From contig JAAVJQ010000013.1 in the NCBI GenBank assembly GCA_012038135.1, positions 24,494-88,493 of the forward strand: a DNA stretch of 64,000 bases. The letters run 5' to 3'. Both the position numbers and the translations under genes were made by a program. This document shows, piece by piece, positions 53,032 through 62,800 of this stretch. Below the pieces are notes generated by a model that saw nothing but the letters and a program-made list of their open reading frames with translations, did not search any database and was not told the origin of the DNA. This DNA comes from Salinimicrobium nanhaiense (GTDB lineage Bacteria; Bacteroidota; Bacteroidia; Flavobacteriales; Flavobacteriaceae). How positions within the stretch are numbered: position 1 is the first letter of the stretch; every line of letters starts with the position of its first letter.

Positions 53032-54732
53032 TTATTCAAACCATTTTTCTACCTCGTCCAACTGCAGGGCAGCGATAGGTAATTTGTTCTTTTTGCGCAG
53101 GCCATTCAGTTTTTGATGTACTTGCGTGTGTTTTTGTTCTTTTAGCTTTGCAACGGTGCCAAATTCATGCATTACCGTATCAACCCACTCCTGCGGAACT
53201 CCAATCTTTATAAAATCTTCGGGTTTTGGAGTGGCAGCCTTCTTTTCCGGTCTCATTTGAGGGAAGAAAAGCACTTCCTGTATGGATTGTTTGTTGGTTA
53301 GGAACATGATCAACCGGTCCATTCCAATTCCGAGGCCCGAAGTTGGAGGCATTCCATATTCCAGGGCTCTAAGGAAGTCATGGTCGATGAACATGGCCTC
53401 ATCATCACCTTTTTCCGAAAGCTTCAGTTGTTCTTCAAATCTGTTTCGCTGATCTATAGGATCATTAAGTTCAGAATATGCATTGGCGATCTCTTTTCCG
53501 CAGACCATAAGCTCAAATCTCTCGGTCAATTCCGGATTTTCCCTGTGTTCCTTACAAAGCGGACTCATTTCTTTAGGATAATCTGTAATGAAAGTAGGCT
53601 GTATGAAGTTGCCTTCACATTTTTCGCCAAAGATCTCGTCGATCAACTTTCCTTTCCCCATGGTCTCATCCACTTCAATGCCCATATCTTTTGCAGCTTC
53701 AAAAAGTTCTTTTTCAGACTTGCCTGTAATGTCAAATCCGGTGAACTTCTTGATTGCATCGGTCATGGTGATTCTGCCGTAAGGCGCTTTAAAATCTACC
53801 TGGTGCTTTCCGAAGGTAGCTTCTGTAGTACCATTCACAGCAACCGCACAATGCTCAAGGAGATTCTCGGTAAACTCCATCATCCAGTTGTAATCCTTGT
53901 AAGCTACATAAATCTCCATGGCGGTGAATTCCGGATTATGGGTCCTGTCCATGCCTTCATTTCTAAAGTTTTTGGAGAACTCATAAACTCCGTCGAAACC
54001 ACCAACGATTAATCTTTTAAGATAAAGCTCGTTTGCAATCCTTAGGTAAAGCGGAATATCAAGCGCATTGTGGTGGGTCATGAAAGGTCTTGCAGCGGCA
54101 CCACCGGGAATGGACTGCAGGATAGGAGTTTCAACTTCAAAGTAGCCTTTGTCGTTGAAGAAATTCCTCATCGCATTGAAGAGTTTAGTCCTCTTGACAA
54201 AGATATCTTTTACCTTTGGATTCACTACCAGATCGGCGTAACGCTGACGGTAGCGGAGTTCAGGATCGTTGAACTCGTCGAAAGTGTTCCCTTCTTTGTC
54301 TGTCTTTGGAAGCGGAAGTGGTTTTAAGGACTTGCTTAAAAGCGTGAAATTTTCAACCATTACGGTTTTCTCTCCCACCTGAGTTTTGAACAATTTTCCT
54401 TCGATACCTATGAAATCTCCTATGTCAAGAAGTTTCTTGTAAACGTCGTTGTATTTGCTTTTATCGTCTCCCGGGCAAATTTCGTCGCGATTAAAGTACA
54501 CCTGGATCTTTCCGGACGAATCCTGAATTTCGGCAAAAGAAGCCTTGCCCTGGATTCTTCTCGACATCAATCTTCCGGCGATCACTACTTTTTTATCCTC
54601 TTCAAAATCAGCTTTTATGTCGGCAGTAGTGTGATCAACGGGATAAAGCGCTGCGGGATAGGGATCTATATTGAGTTTGCGCAGGGATTCAAGTTTCTCC
54701 CGGCGAATAATTTCCTGTTCAGATAAATGCAT
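53032..54732 (-). CDS. lysS: Lysyl-tRNA synthetase (class II)
   Basis: The enzyme charges tRNA-Lys. The 566-residue protein has the N-terminal OB domain (about 50-160; VVIAGRLMSRRIQGKASFAEIQD) and class II motifs: motif 1 near FNAMRNFFNDKGYFEVETPIL, motif 2 with FRNEGMDRTHNPEFTAMEIY, and motif 3 in GLGIGMDRLIMFLT. A C-terminal extension of about 60 residues follows motif 3, usual for Bacteroidota. The frame opens at 54780, but the promoter at 54758-54788 and the MHLSEQEIIRREKLE start put the initiation at 54732. Confidence 0.97.
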   Translation of the reverse strand: MHLSEQEIIRREKLESLRKLNIDPYPAALYPVDHTTADIKADFEEDKKVVIAGRLMSRRIQGKASFAEIQDSSGKIQVYFNRDEICPGDDKSKYNDVYKKLLDIGDFIGIEGKLFKTQVGEKTVMVENFTLLSKSLKPLPLPKTDKEGNTFDEFNDPELRYRQRYADLVVNPKVKDIFVKRTKLFNAMRNFFNDKGYFEVETPILQSIPGGAAARPFMTHHNALDIPLYLRIANELYLKRLIVGGFDGVYEFSKNFRNEGMDRTHNPEFTAMEIYVAYKDYNWMMEFTENLLEHCAVAVNGTTEATFGKHQVDFKAPYGRITMTDAIKKFTGFDITGKSEKELFEAAKDMGIEVDETMGKGKLIDEIFGEKCEGNFIQPTFITDYPKEMSPLCKEHRENPELTERFELMVCGKEIANAYSELNDPIDQRNRFEEQLKLSEKGDDEAMFIDHDFLRALEYGMPPTSGLGIGMDRLIMFLTNKQSIQEVLFFPQMRPEKKAATPKPEDFIKIGVPQEWVDTVMHEFGTVAKLKEQKHTQVHQKLNGLRKKNKLPIAALQLDEVEKWFE

Positions 54733-54757
54733 TGTATTTGGTTCAAATTTCGACTGG

Positions 54758-54788
54758 CAAAGATACAGAGTAAAGGGCAACCAATCAA
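54758..54788 (-). promoter_or_regulatory. Promoter of lysS
   Basis: On the minus strand: TTG (54786-54788), 20-nt spacer, TATCTTTG (54758-54765). Exact consensus fit. The predicted start about 54752 leaves a leader of about 20 nt to the ATG at 54732. Confidence 0.75.
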
Positions 54789-54835
54789 TTGTTTTTTAGG
54801 AGGCACAGCGACGGTAGCATTGCCCCGGAATTTAA

Positions 54836-54843
54836 TATCTTTG
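54836..54843 (+). promoter_or_regulatory. -7 box of the Pmp3/YqaE gene
   Basis: TATCTTTG, 8 nt before the ATG at 54852. The predicted start falls at or within a few bases of the start codon, so the transcript may be nearly leaderless. Confidence 0.5.
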
Positions 54844-54851
54844 TGAGTATT

Positions 54852-55007
54852 ATGAGTATTTGGAGAGTTTTACTTTCAATCCTTTTTCCGCCTTTAGCTG
54901 TTATTGATAAAGGCTGTGGATCTATTTTGATCGTGCTGATCCTTACCCTGCTGGGATGGATCCCGGGAGTTATAGCTGCCCTGATCATTTTAAATAACAG
55001 GAAGTAA
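54852..55007 (+). CDS. Pmp3/YqaE-family small membrane protein
   Basis: A 51-residue protein with two membrane helices (about 3-20 and 24-45) and the family sequence LLSILFPPLAVIDKGCGS followed by LGWIPGVIAALIIL. Relatives affect membrane potential and salt stress tolerance. The frame is open from 54789, but the family starts at MSIWRVL (54852), and the -7 box at 54836-54843 excludes the longer version. Confidence 0.9.
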   Translation: MSIWRVLLSILFPPLAVIDKGCGSILIVLILTLLGWIPGVIAALIILNNRK

Positions 55008-55028
55008 ACCTACCGGAGCAAAACTCTA

Positions 55029-55056
55029 TACTCATTTCTCACTACTCAATACTACC
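55029..55056. repeat. Dispersed CACTACTCAATACTA repeat
   Basis: Same short motif as at the right end of the gap at 24617-24650. It lies in the spacer between the Pmp3 gene and lipB, just before the lipB start. Confidence 0.5.
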
Positions 55057-55061
55057 AAGAT

Positions 55062-55760
55062 TTGAATAAAAACATACATTTTCAGGAACTGGGGCTGCGG
55101 GATTATAAGGAGACCTGGGAATTTCAGGAACAGCTATTCAGGGAGATCCTCGATCAAAAAATCAGGAATCGCAGGGAGGCTGCTGAAGAACCTACAAAGA
55201 ATCATTTGCTTTTTGTAGAACATCCACATGTTTATACCCTTGGAAAAAGTGGGGATATCTCCCATCTTTTGATCAACGAGGAACAGCTGAAACAAAAGAA
55301 TGCTACATTTTACAAGATCAACAGGGGAGGGGATATCACCTATCACGGCCCCGGGCAGGTAGTGGGCTATCCAATTCTTGACCTGGAAAATTTCTTTTCT
55401 GATATCCATAAGTACCTGAGGCTACTTGAAGAGACTATAATTCTCACCCTGGCAGAATATGGCGTAAAGGCCGGCCGCAGCGACGGTGAAACCGGGGTGT
55501 GGCTGGACAGCGGAACTCCTTTTGCCAGGAAGATCTGCGCCATGGGTGTTCGCGCCAGCCGTTGGGTGACCATGCATGGATTTGCCTTTAATGTGAACAG
55601 CGACCTGGGCTATTTCGACCACATCGTCCCCTGCGGGATCCAGGACAAAGCAGTAACATCTTTAAATGTAGAATTGGGAGTGAAGGAAGTGCCAATGGAA
55701 GAAGTGAAGGAGAAAATTAAAAAGCATTTTTCGGTGTTGTTTGAGGCCAGGCTGGTATAA
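55062..55760 (+). CDS. lipB: Lipoyl(octanoyl) transferase
   Basis: LipB transfers octanoate from acyl carrier protein to lipoyl domains. The 232-residue protein has INRGGDITYHGPGQVVGYPI, catalytic Lys157 (FARKICAMG) and Cys191 (VPCGIQDKAVTSL). The only reasonable start is TTG at 55062 (MNKNIHFQELGL), because there is no ATG near the conserved N-terminus. A short dispersed repeat precedes it and a palindromic repeat cluster begins 5 bp after its stop. Confidence 0.94.
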   Translation: MNKNIHFQELGLRDYKETWEFQEQLFREILDQKIRNRREAAEEPTKNHLLFVEHPHVYTLGKSGDISHLLINEEQLKQKNATFYKINRGGDITYHGPGQVVGYPILDLENFFSDIHKYLRLLEETIILTLAEYGVKAGRSDGETGVWLDSGTPFARKICAMGVRASRWVTMHGFAFNVNSDLGYFDHIVPCGIQDKAVTSLNVELGVKEVPMEEVKEKIKKHFSVLFEARLV

Positions 55761-55765
55761 GGTTC

Positions 55766-55828
55766 ACCCCCAACCCCCTGAAGGGGGCTATAGCTGTTTC
55801 TGAAAGTCCCCTTTAGCGGATTTAGGGT
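55766..55828. repeat. Palindromic repeat unit A (63 bp)
   Basis: Two hairpins in fixed order: CCCCCTGAAGGGGG, then TCCCCTTTAG[CG]GGA, ending GATTTAGGG. Unit B at 55858-55920 is the same apart from a few bases. The second hairpin of A has one mismatch (AGCGGA for AGGGGA). Confidence 0.85.
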
Positions 55829-55857
55829 TAAAGAGCAGATTATCTTTTTCTACTACA

Positions 55858-55920
55858 ACCCCCAACCCCCTGAAGGGGGCTTAGTTGTTTCCGAAAAGTC
55901 CCCTTTAGGGGATTTAGGGG
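55858..55920. repeat. Palindromic repeat unit B (63 bp)
   Basis: Same structure as unit A with both hairpins perfect (CCCCCTGAAGGGGG and TCCCCTTTAGGGGA). A degenerate hairpin, CCTCCCCCTTAGAAGAGG, follows at 55943-55960, just before the DUF559 stop. Confidence 0.85.
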
Positions 55921-55975
55921 TAGTAAAGGTAAAGATGTTTCTACCTCCCCCTTAGAAGAGGCCTAATAGTTAAGA

Positions 55976-56362
55976 TTAGACGTCCTTCAATTGTTGAATC
56001 TCTTTCTGAATTCGATTAATGACAAGTTCCGAGAACTTCAATATTTCGGAATTATTGAATCTTATGAGGTGGAGACCAAAATTTTTTAAATGTTCATCTC
56101 GCATTTCATCATATTCCCGCTGTTCTTTTTGGTAATGAATTTCTCCATCCGCTTCTACAACCAATTTAAGTTCATGACAATAGAAATCTACTATGAATTG
56201 GCTTATTGGATGCTGCCTGCGGAACTTGACGTTCAATTTTCGGTTTGACAGAAAACTCCATAGTATTTTTTCTGCTTTTGTCTCCCTTTGTCGTAAATCT
56301 TTTGCTAATTTATGTATAATGGCAGGTGCTCCATAAAACATGTTGTGAGGGTTCTCATCCAT
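55976..56362 (-). CDS. DUF559 endonuclease-like protein
   Basis: The 128-residue protein is a single DUF559 domain of the PD-(D/E)XK nuclease fold, related to very-short-patch-repair nucleases. The likely site is Asp59 (FIVDFYCHELKL), Glu70 and Asp72 (VVEADGEIH); AEKILWSFLSNRKLNVKFRRQHPI is the usual family start. No DNA-recognition domain is attached. The gene lies between palindromic units A/B (55766-55920) and a half unit at 56438-56463. A role in moving or maintaining the repeats is inference; a repair nuclease is the alternative. Confidence 0.88.
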   Translation of the reverse strand: MDENPHNMFYGAPAIIHKLAKDLRQRETKAEKILWSFLSNRKLNVKFRRQHPISQFIVDFYCHELKLVVEADGEIHYQKEQREYDEMRDEHLKNFGLHLIRFNNSEILKFSELVINRIQKEIQQLKDV

Positions 56363-56437
56363 AAACTCTTTCTTCTAAATTAGCGAATTTAATTAGATAA
56401 AGTACTTCAGCTGCTGAAAGTGCGAGAGCTGTCGGAT

Positions 56438-56463
56438 AAAGTCCCCTTTAGGGGATTTAGGGG
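56438..56463. repeat. Palindromic repeat half unit C
   Basis: AAAGTCCCCTTTAGGGGATT followed by TAGGGG repeats the second half of unit B in the same orientation. It ends directly at the stop codon of the large lipoprotein gene (TGA on the minus strand at 56464-56466). Confidence 0.85.
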
Positions 56464-58884
56464 TCAATTCACCTCATACACCAACACCCCATTCTCCTCC
56501 CCCTGTACCACCAACTCCAGAGCGGCATCATCATCGGCATTGGAGAGGTCGATGTTGGAATTTCCGTAAATGGGGAAACCGGGAAGGAGACTCGCATTGC
56601 TGTCAAATAGATAAACTTTGTGAGCCTGTAGATCGGTTACAGAGACATAGACCTTATTATTGAGATAGAAGATCTGGGGTTCTGTATAAAGTCCGAAATC
56701 CAGGATGACGGAATTTTTCCCGATGCTCAACTCGTTTTCTGAAAGGCTCACCAGAGTTTTAGGGGTAGCAGTGATCCGGGTGTTTTCGGTGAGATTTAGA
56801 TCTTCTCTTTTAATGTTGCCATTTTCGGTCACCTTCAGGATCTGTCCGGAAGCATTGGTAGAAACAAAATTTTCATTGTATTCAAACCAGTCGTTTTCAG
56901 AAAATTCTATATTTTCCCTGACAGGAACACGGGTTTTTCCGGTGCGACTCAGAATGTGAAGTTTTCCGGACCTTTCAGGAACGAGGATGTAATCTTTACT
57001 ACCGATCCTCACGTGCTTTGGCGGCTGAAGGATTTCAGAACCTGCCCTGGAGAATTGAAATCCACGCACAGATTTTCCTTTGCGATCATACATTAAAAGG
57101 TCGTTGCCCTGGGTCACCACGAACCTGTAATCTCTCTTATTGTCGTAATCAAAAACGGAAAGGGGTTGGGTGATCGCATCCCGAAACTTCAGCGGAAAAG
57201 GCTTAACAGGATTTCCATCCCGGTCGATAACATGTAATTCATTTTGTGTGGCGAATGCCAGCTGAAATCTTCCGTTTCTAAGAATATCTATGGTATGAAC
57301 CTCTCCTAAAATGCGGGAATCAAGCTTCTTTTTCCAATAGATCTTACCATCGGGAGAAATGAGGTATAGCGTATTCTCTACATCCTGCACTGCCACGTCC
57401 ATTCCTTTAGTTCTGTGATTTTTGAAAAATACCGGTTTACCTGCAAGCGAGGCGCCAAGATCTATTGCAGCTGCCTGTTCAGTCGCTTTTTGGGTCTTTA
57501 GGGCATTACTTTTTCTCAGAACCGCGTGCACATGTGCAAAATCATCCTGCTGTATAAATTGTACTGCTGAAATTGGAAAATCTTCATAAATCAAGTCACT
57601 TGTAGCCGGGTCATTTTCAGCTAATGAAACCTGATTATTTCTCAATACAAGAAGGGAAGCTTCTGAACTAAGATTTTCAGCAGAAGATTTGTAGGCTTCC
57701 GTATTTGCCAGCACCAATTCATTTTGTGCAGCGGTAATGATCTCTTTGAGAGCTTCGGAATTTTCAGCAAAGATGATCCAGCTATTCAAAAAGGCCATAG
57801 AATGAAGTTCTCCAGGCTTAAGAAGCGGTTTCAGCAATTCTCCAAAAGCGGAAGCATGTGGATATTCAAAAATGGCAATTTCCCTAAAGATTTCTGTTTC
57901 CTGAAGATCAAACTCGAGGGATAAGCGGGCAGCTTCAGGATCCGGAGTGTGTAGTGCGAAGACTTTACCTCCTGGCAAATCAATTACTCCGGCTTCAGAA
58001 GCATTTTGGAGCAAAGAAACTTCCGAAGAAAACTCCTGTCCGGATTCTTTTCCCATGTTTTTCTGCAGTTCGTCAAAATTTCGGAAGCTTATGGAGGTGA
58101 ATCCGCGGCTGTTAACAGGAGAAAGTTCAGCCATACGATTTTGTGAAACACCTGCGTTGGTAAAAAGCTTCAGGTGTTGAGAAATCGTGTCGGCAGCAAC
58201 TGAAATTCCGTCGAAATTTATTTCGGTCTGGCTTATTTCAGCATCAATTACGGTCCACTGGCTGAGATTCCGCAGAAAATCCGGAAAAACATTTCCGAAG
58301 ATCTTATGAGCTTTGCTGTGATCTATAAAAATGCTTGGTTTTTTGGAAGAAGCAGCTTTAAAAGCAGTTTGAAGTTGGGGGGAAATGGTATGGGTGCCAA
58401 AAATGCTGTTTTCGAGCAGCTTTTGGGAGCTGCTTAAAATAGTAAGACTGTCAACCTGTGCAGAAAATGCGGTTCTACCCTCCAAAATATACTTTGTTAT
58501 TTTAAGGTCTTTTGAAGTTATGGTTTCTACTTGTTTATTAGGAATGGAGTCAAGGGAAATTGGGAGGAGATTTCCACGGCTTATATAGCTAAATTCCAGA
58601 TCGCTGTTATTACCTTCCAAAAGTGCCAGCAACGCCTCATTCTTAAGCGGAAAGTGATCCAGGATAGCTAATTTTTCGCCGATCTTCTCAAAAACTTCAT
58701 GTTCCCGGTTTAGTTTGATGAATTCGTTATTCTGAAGATTGCTGAAAAAAAGATCAGGATTTTTCATTTGCAGGATCACTGCGGGTGCCGGCGGAAGAAA
58801 GTCTGTCAGCTCTCCCGAAAGTGGTTTGTCATCTGCACAGGAAAAGAAGACAGAGATGAAAAGAATCATCAGGATTTTTTTCAT
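56464..58884 (-). CDS. Large lipoprotein of unknown function with beta-propeller-like C-terminus
   Basis: The 806-residue lipoprotein (FFSC lipobox, Cys16) has an N-terminal half with repeated DUF3352-like beta/alpha sequence. The C-terminal half shows repeated strands of propeller type: LYLISPDGKIYWKKKL, DYDNKRDYRFVVTQGNDLLMYDRKGKSV and LHILSRTGKT. I do not recognise a defined family. The frame is open to 58977, but MKKILMILFISVFFSCADDK at 58884 is a clear signal peptide start. It is 25 bp after rnhB, likely co-transcribed, and its 3' end touches a palindromic repeat. Confidence 0.75.
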   Translation of the reverse strand: MKKILMILFISVFFSCADDKPLSGELTDFLPPAPAVILQMKNPDLFFSNLQNNEFIKLNREHEVFEKIGEKLAILDHFPLKNEALLALLEGNNSDLEFSYISRGNLLPISLDSIPNKQVETITSKDLKITKYILEGRTAFSAQVDSLTILSSSQKLLENSIFGTHTISPQLQTAFKAASSKKPSIFIDHSKAHKIFGNVFPDFLRNLSQWTVIDAEISQTEINFDGISVAADTISQHLKLFTNAGVSQNRMAELSPVNSRGFTSISFRNFDELQKNMGKESGQEFSSEVSLLQNASEAGVIDLPGGKVFALHTPDPEAARLSLEFDLQETEIFREIAIFEYPHASAFGELLKPLLKPGELHSMAFLNSWIIFAENSEALKEIITAAQNELVLANTEAYKSSAENLSSEASLLVLRNNQVSLAENDPATSDLIYEDFPISAVQFIQQDDFAHVHAVLRKSNALKTQKATEQAAAIDLGASLAGKPVFFKNHRTKGMDVAVQDVENTLYLISPDGKIYWKKKLDSRILGEVHTIDILRNGRFQLAFATQNELHVIDRDGNPVKPFPLKFRDAITQPLSVFDYDNKRDYRFVVTQGNDLLMYDRKGKSVRGFQFSRAGSEILQPPKHVRIGSKDYILVPERSGKLHILSRTGKTRVPVRENIEFSENDWFEYNENFVSTNASGQILKVTENGNIKREDLNLTENTRITATPKTLVSLSENELSIGKNSVILDFGLYTEPQIFYLNNKVYVSVTDLQAHKVYLFDSNASLLPGFPIYGNSNIDLSNADDDAALELVVQGEENGVLVYEVN

Positions 58885-58909
58885 TGGGGCTTTTTTACAA
58901 AAATAACTT

Positions 58910-59509
58910 TTAAAAGGAGAGTTCCAACTGCTCGGGCAGCAGTTTAAAGCTTTGGCGGTGATATTTGGTGGTGCCATACTTCTTTATTGCCTCACGATGT
59001 TCAATGGTGGGATAACCTTTATTTTGCTTCCAGTTATACATGGGATATTCTTCATGGATCCTGGTCATGAATTCATCCCTGTAGGTCTTCGCCAGGATAG
59101 AAGCTGCCGCTATGGCAAGAAATTTCCCATCACCTTTTATTATACACTCGTGAGGAATGGCGGCGAAGGGTTTAAATCTATTCCCGTCAACCAGGATGAA
59201 TTCCGGAGCAGGATTAAGTTTTTCGATACATTTATGCATAGCCAGGATGGAAGCATTCAAAATATTGATTTGGTCGATCTCCTCCATATAAATATGCTGT
59301 ACAGAAAAACAAATTGCCTTTTTCTCGATCACGGGGCGTAATTTATCCCTGTGAACTTCCGAAAGCTGTTTTGAATCGTTAATGAGCTTATTCCTGAAGT
59401 TCTTAGGGAGGATCACCGCAGCGGCAGTCACGGGACCGGCAAGACAGCCTCTCCCGGCTTCATCTGTACCGCATTCGTAGGGAAGTTTTGAGAAGCTCCT
59501 TTTAAGCAT
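58910..59509 (-). CDS. rnhB: Ribonuclease HII
   Basis: RNase HII cuts RNA in RNA-DNA hybrids and removes misincorporated ribonucleotides. The 199-residue protein has the DEAGRG motif (residues 16-21; catalytic Asp16, Glu17). It also has [19 protein letters not shown] (catalytic Asp), [21 protein letters not shown] (catalytic Asp) and [10 protein letters not shown] -7 box lies about 60 nt upstream. Confidence 0.96.
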   Translation of the reverse strand: MLKRSFSKLPYECGTDEAGRGCLAGPVTAAAVILPKNFRNKLINDSKQLSEVHRDKLRPVIEKKAICFSVQHIYMEEIDQINILNASILAMHKCIEKLNPAPEFILVDGNRFKPFAAIPHECIIKGDGKFLAIAAASILAKTYRDEFMTRIHEEYPMYNWKQNKGYPTIEHREAIKKYGTTKYHRQSFKLLPEQLELSF

Positions 59510-59571
59510 TTGTTAAATTAATGTTAATAAAAATCTAAATGGACTACTATCATGTTCAGAAACTCTGGGCA

Positions 59572-59579
59572 CAAAAATA
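59572..59579 (-). promoter_or_regulatory. Candidate -7 box of rnhB; SusC leader region
   Basis: TATTTTTG on the minus strand fits TAnnTTTG. The surrounding 330-bp gap (59510-59839) is AT-rich. It holds the divergent leader of susC, including the in-frame but probably untranslated stretch from 59735. No clear susC promoter, hairpin or gene was found in it. Confidence 0.4.
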
Positions 59580-59839
59580 TTAAAAAACAGGAGTTATTCT
59601 ACCAGGTAAAATATTATGTACAATATTACACAATATAGGATTTTATGTAAAAAGAATCTAAAAATTCCACTGTTTATAAGCGTTTTGTTAAAATTTGTTC
59701 TTAAAACCAAAACCTTGGGAAGAAGACTACGCTGGTGAAGACTGTGATTAAAAAAATGGAAAAAGTTCTTTTATTTAGCTTTTGTTTTATTAAGAAATTA
59801 TTATCATTTTTGGCCTTGGCTAATTCAAATAATAATAAA

Positions 59840-62800
59840 ATGAAACAAAAATTAAGTGGGATTCTAACGGTGTTGCTGCTGTTAGTGGTGCAGATTGGTT
59901 TTGCACAACAAAAAATGATCACGGGAACCGTGGTAGATTCGGAAGGGCTTCCCTTGCCGGGTGTGAATGTCCTTATTCAGAACACGAATAGGGGTACTCA
60001 AACAGATTTCGAGGGGAATTACTCCATTCAGGCATCAGAAGGTGAGAGGCTTGTTTTCTCTTATGTCGGTTTTGAAACAGCTAGTATGGTAGTGGGTAAT
60101 ATTTCTCGTATCAATGTAACTTTGGCGCCGGATGCTGCCGAACTTGAGGAAGTTGTGGTAGTAGCTTATGGTACTCAGAGTAAAAGATCTCTTGTGGGAT
60201 CTGTAGTTTCTCTTGGAGAAGAAACACTTGAGCAACAACAGTTAACTTCTGTAACATCTGCGATACAGGGTAATGTTCCCGGGGTTGCCATGGTGATGTC
60301 TGGTGGGCAACCGGGTGAAAACCCAACTATCAGGATTAGAGGGATTGGATCTATCAATGCTTCATCCGAACCTCTTATTATTGTGGATGGTGCTCCATTT
60401 AATGGAAATATCAACTCTATAAGTGCCGATCAGATCGAATCAATGAACGTCCTTAAGGATGCTGCATCTACGGCACTTTACGGTTCGAGAGGTGCTAACG
60501 GGGTGATCGTGATTACTACAAAAAGAGGATCATTAAATACTGCGCCTACTATTCGCCTGACTGCAGTTGGAGGTTTTTCAACCCCTGCTGTGGAAACACA
60601 TGAAGTTTTGGGTACTAACCAGTACATGCAATGGGCCTGGGAAGCAAGAAGGAATACCAATATTGCCAACGGCCAGAATTCTGCAACAGCAGGTCAAAAT
60701 GCTGCGACAGGTTTAATTCCTGCATTAGGCTATAATCCCTATGATGTTGCTCAGCCGGTTGATGCTGAAGGGAACATTGTTCCTGGTGCCAATCTATTGT
60801 GGGAAACCGATTGGGAAGATGAAATGCTTAGAGATGCAGCTTTACGTCAGGAATATGGTTTAAACCTGTCTGGAGGTAGTGAAAGAACAAGATATTTCCT
60901 CTCAGCTAATTACCTTGAGCAGGAGGGAACTGTAAAGGAATCCAACTTCGAAAGGATTACCACCAGATTAAATCTTGAAAGTGAGGTAAAAGATTGGCTA
61001 AAATTAGGATTGAATACTTCATTCAGTAAGTCAGAGCAAAATTATCCTGCTCAATCAGGTACTTCCTATCAAAGTGCTATCCAGTGGATCTACGGTGTAT
61101 CTTCTGTCTATCCATTATATCGTAGAGGAGAAGATGGAAGTCTTATCACAGATTCTGCAGGTGATCCAATCTATGACTATGGAGCAACAGGTGGACAAAC
61201 GCTTAACGCTGTAAGGCCTATTTTTGGTAACGAGAATGCTGTAGGTTCTCTTTATAATTATATAAACCTGAACAACCGAACTAATTTTAATGCCAACGGT
61301 TTCGCTACAATCACTTTTACTGATTATCTTTCCTTTACAACTAACCTGTCTTATGAAGAGTATATGTTTGATGGGTTTGTATATGCAAATAATGAGGTGG
61401 GATATGCTTCTAACGTTGGGGGTAGGATCAACCAGGACAGGGATATTACGAGGACTTTAAACTTTGTAAACTCTCTTAACTTTGATAAATCTTTTGGTGA
61501 TCATACTGTAGCTGCCGATGTAATTATGGAATCAATGCAGTCTGAATTCGACGTATTTGGAGCTGCGGGAGAAGGCTTTCTTCCTAACGTTACCAATTTG
61601 AGTGGTAGAACATCACCTACCGGTGCTAGTGGATATATTGCCGAGGAGCGGCTTGTAGGTTATATGGGACGTTTATCTTATAGCTTTGCAGATCGTTATT
61701 TCGTAGAAGGATCTTATCGTCGTGACGGTTCTACAAGATTTTCATCTGACACCCGTTGGGGAGATTTCTTTTCTGTAGGAGCTTCGTGGGTCATTTCCGA
61801 TGAAATTTTCCTTCAAGATAATGAGTATCTTACCTATCTTAAACTTAAAGGCTCCTATGGAGAATTGGGTAATAACAGAGGGATAGGCTACTTCCCTTAT
61901 GTTCAAGCCTTTAATACCGGTTGGAACCAGGGAACCAATACAGGGGTTCTTTTAGGAGGAGTTACAGATCCAAATTTAACCTGGGAAACTTCTCAGATAA
62001 CTAACATAGGTCTTGATTTTGCCTTTTTAAATAACAGGATTGAAGGATCTGTAGAATGGTTTGATAAAGAATCTGTAGATCTACTGTATGATCAACCGCT
62101 TCCAATGTCTACCGGGAACGATGCTATTACCACCAACGTTGGTAGTATTGCTAACCAGGGATGGGAATTTATGATTAGAACCAGAAATATTGTTTCCAGA
62201 GATTTTACCTGGACTACCATGTTCAACTTTGATATGGTTGACAATGAAATCACAGAATTAACACAGGAGTCTTTTATCTCTGGAACAAAAAGATGGGAAG
62301 AAGGACGATCTTTGTATGAGTTCTATATTCAGGAATGGGCAGGTGTTGATCCTGCAGACGGTCGCGGTATGTGGTATAGGGATGTTCTGGATGCTAATGG
62401 AGATCCAACAGGAGAAAGAACTATTACAAAGCAGTATTCTCAGGCTACCAGATATTATGTTGGTGAATCCTTACCAGATATAAATGGAGGGTTTAGTACA
62501 GACTTCAGGTACAAGAATTTTGACCTAAACGCTCTTTTCAACTTTAGCTTTGGTGCCCAGGTGTATGACAGCTCTTACGCATCCCTTATGAGCGGCTTTG
62601 AAACAGTAGGATATCAACAATCACCAGATCTTGCTGCACGTTGGCAGGAGCCGGGAGACATCACTGATGTTCCTCTATTATTGGCTTCTCAAAATGATCA
62701 CACTTCAACCTCTACAAGGTTCTTGTTTGACAATGACTATGTGAGATTAAAAGCTATTACGCTGGGGTACAATCTTCCTCAAAATGTGGTAGAAAGTGTT

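Noticed and set aside
53380..54012. 210-codon open frame opposite lysS
   Set aside because: It lies fully inside the well-supported lysS gene on the other strand and has the composition of an antisense shadow.
55766..55920. CRISPR array
   Set aside because: Only two copies of a 63-bp double-hairpin unit, spaced by about 29 bp, no third unit in series and no cas genes.
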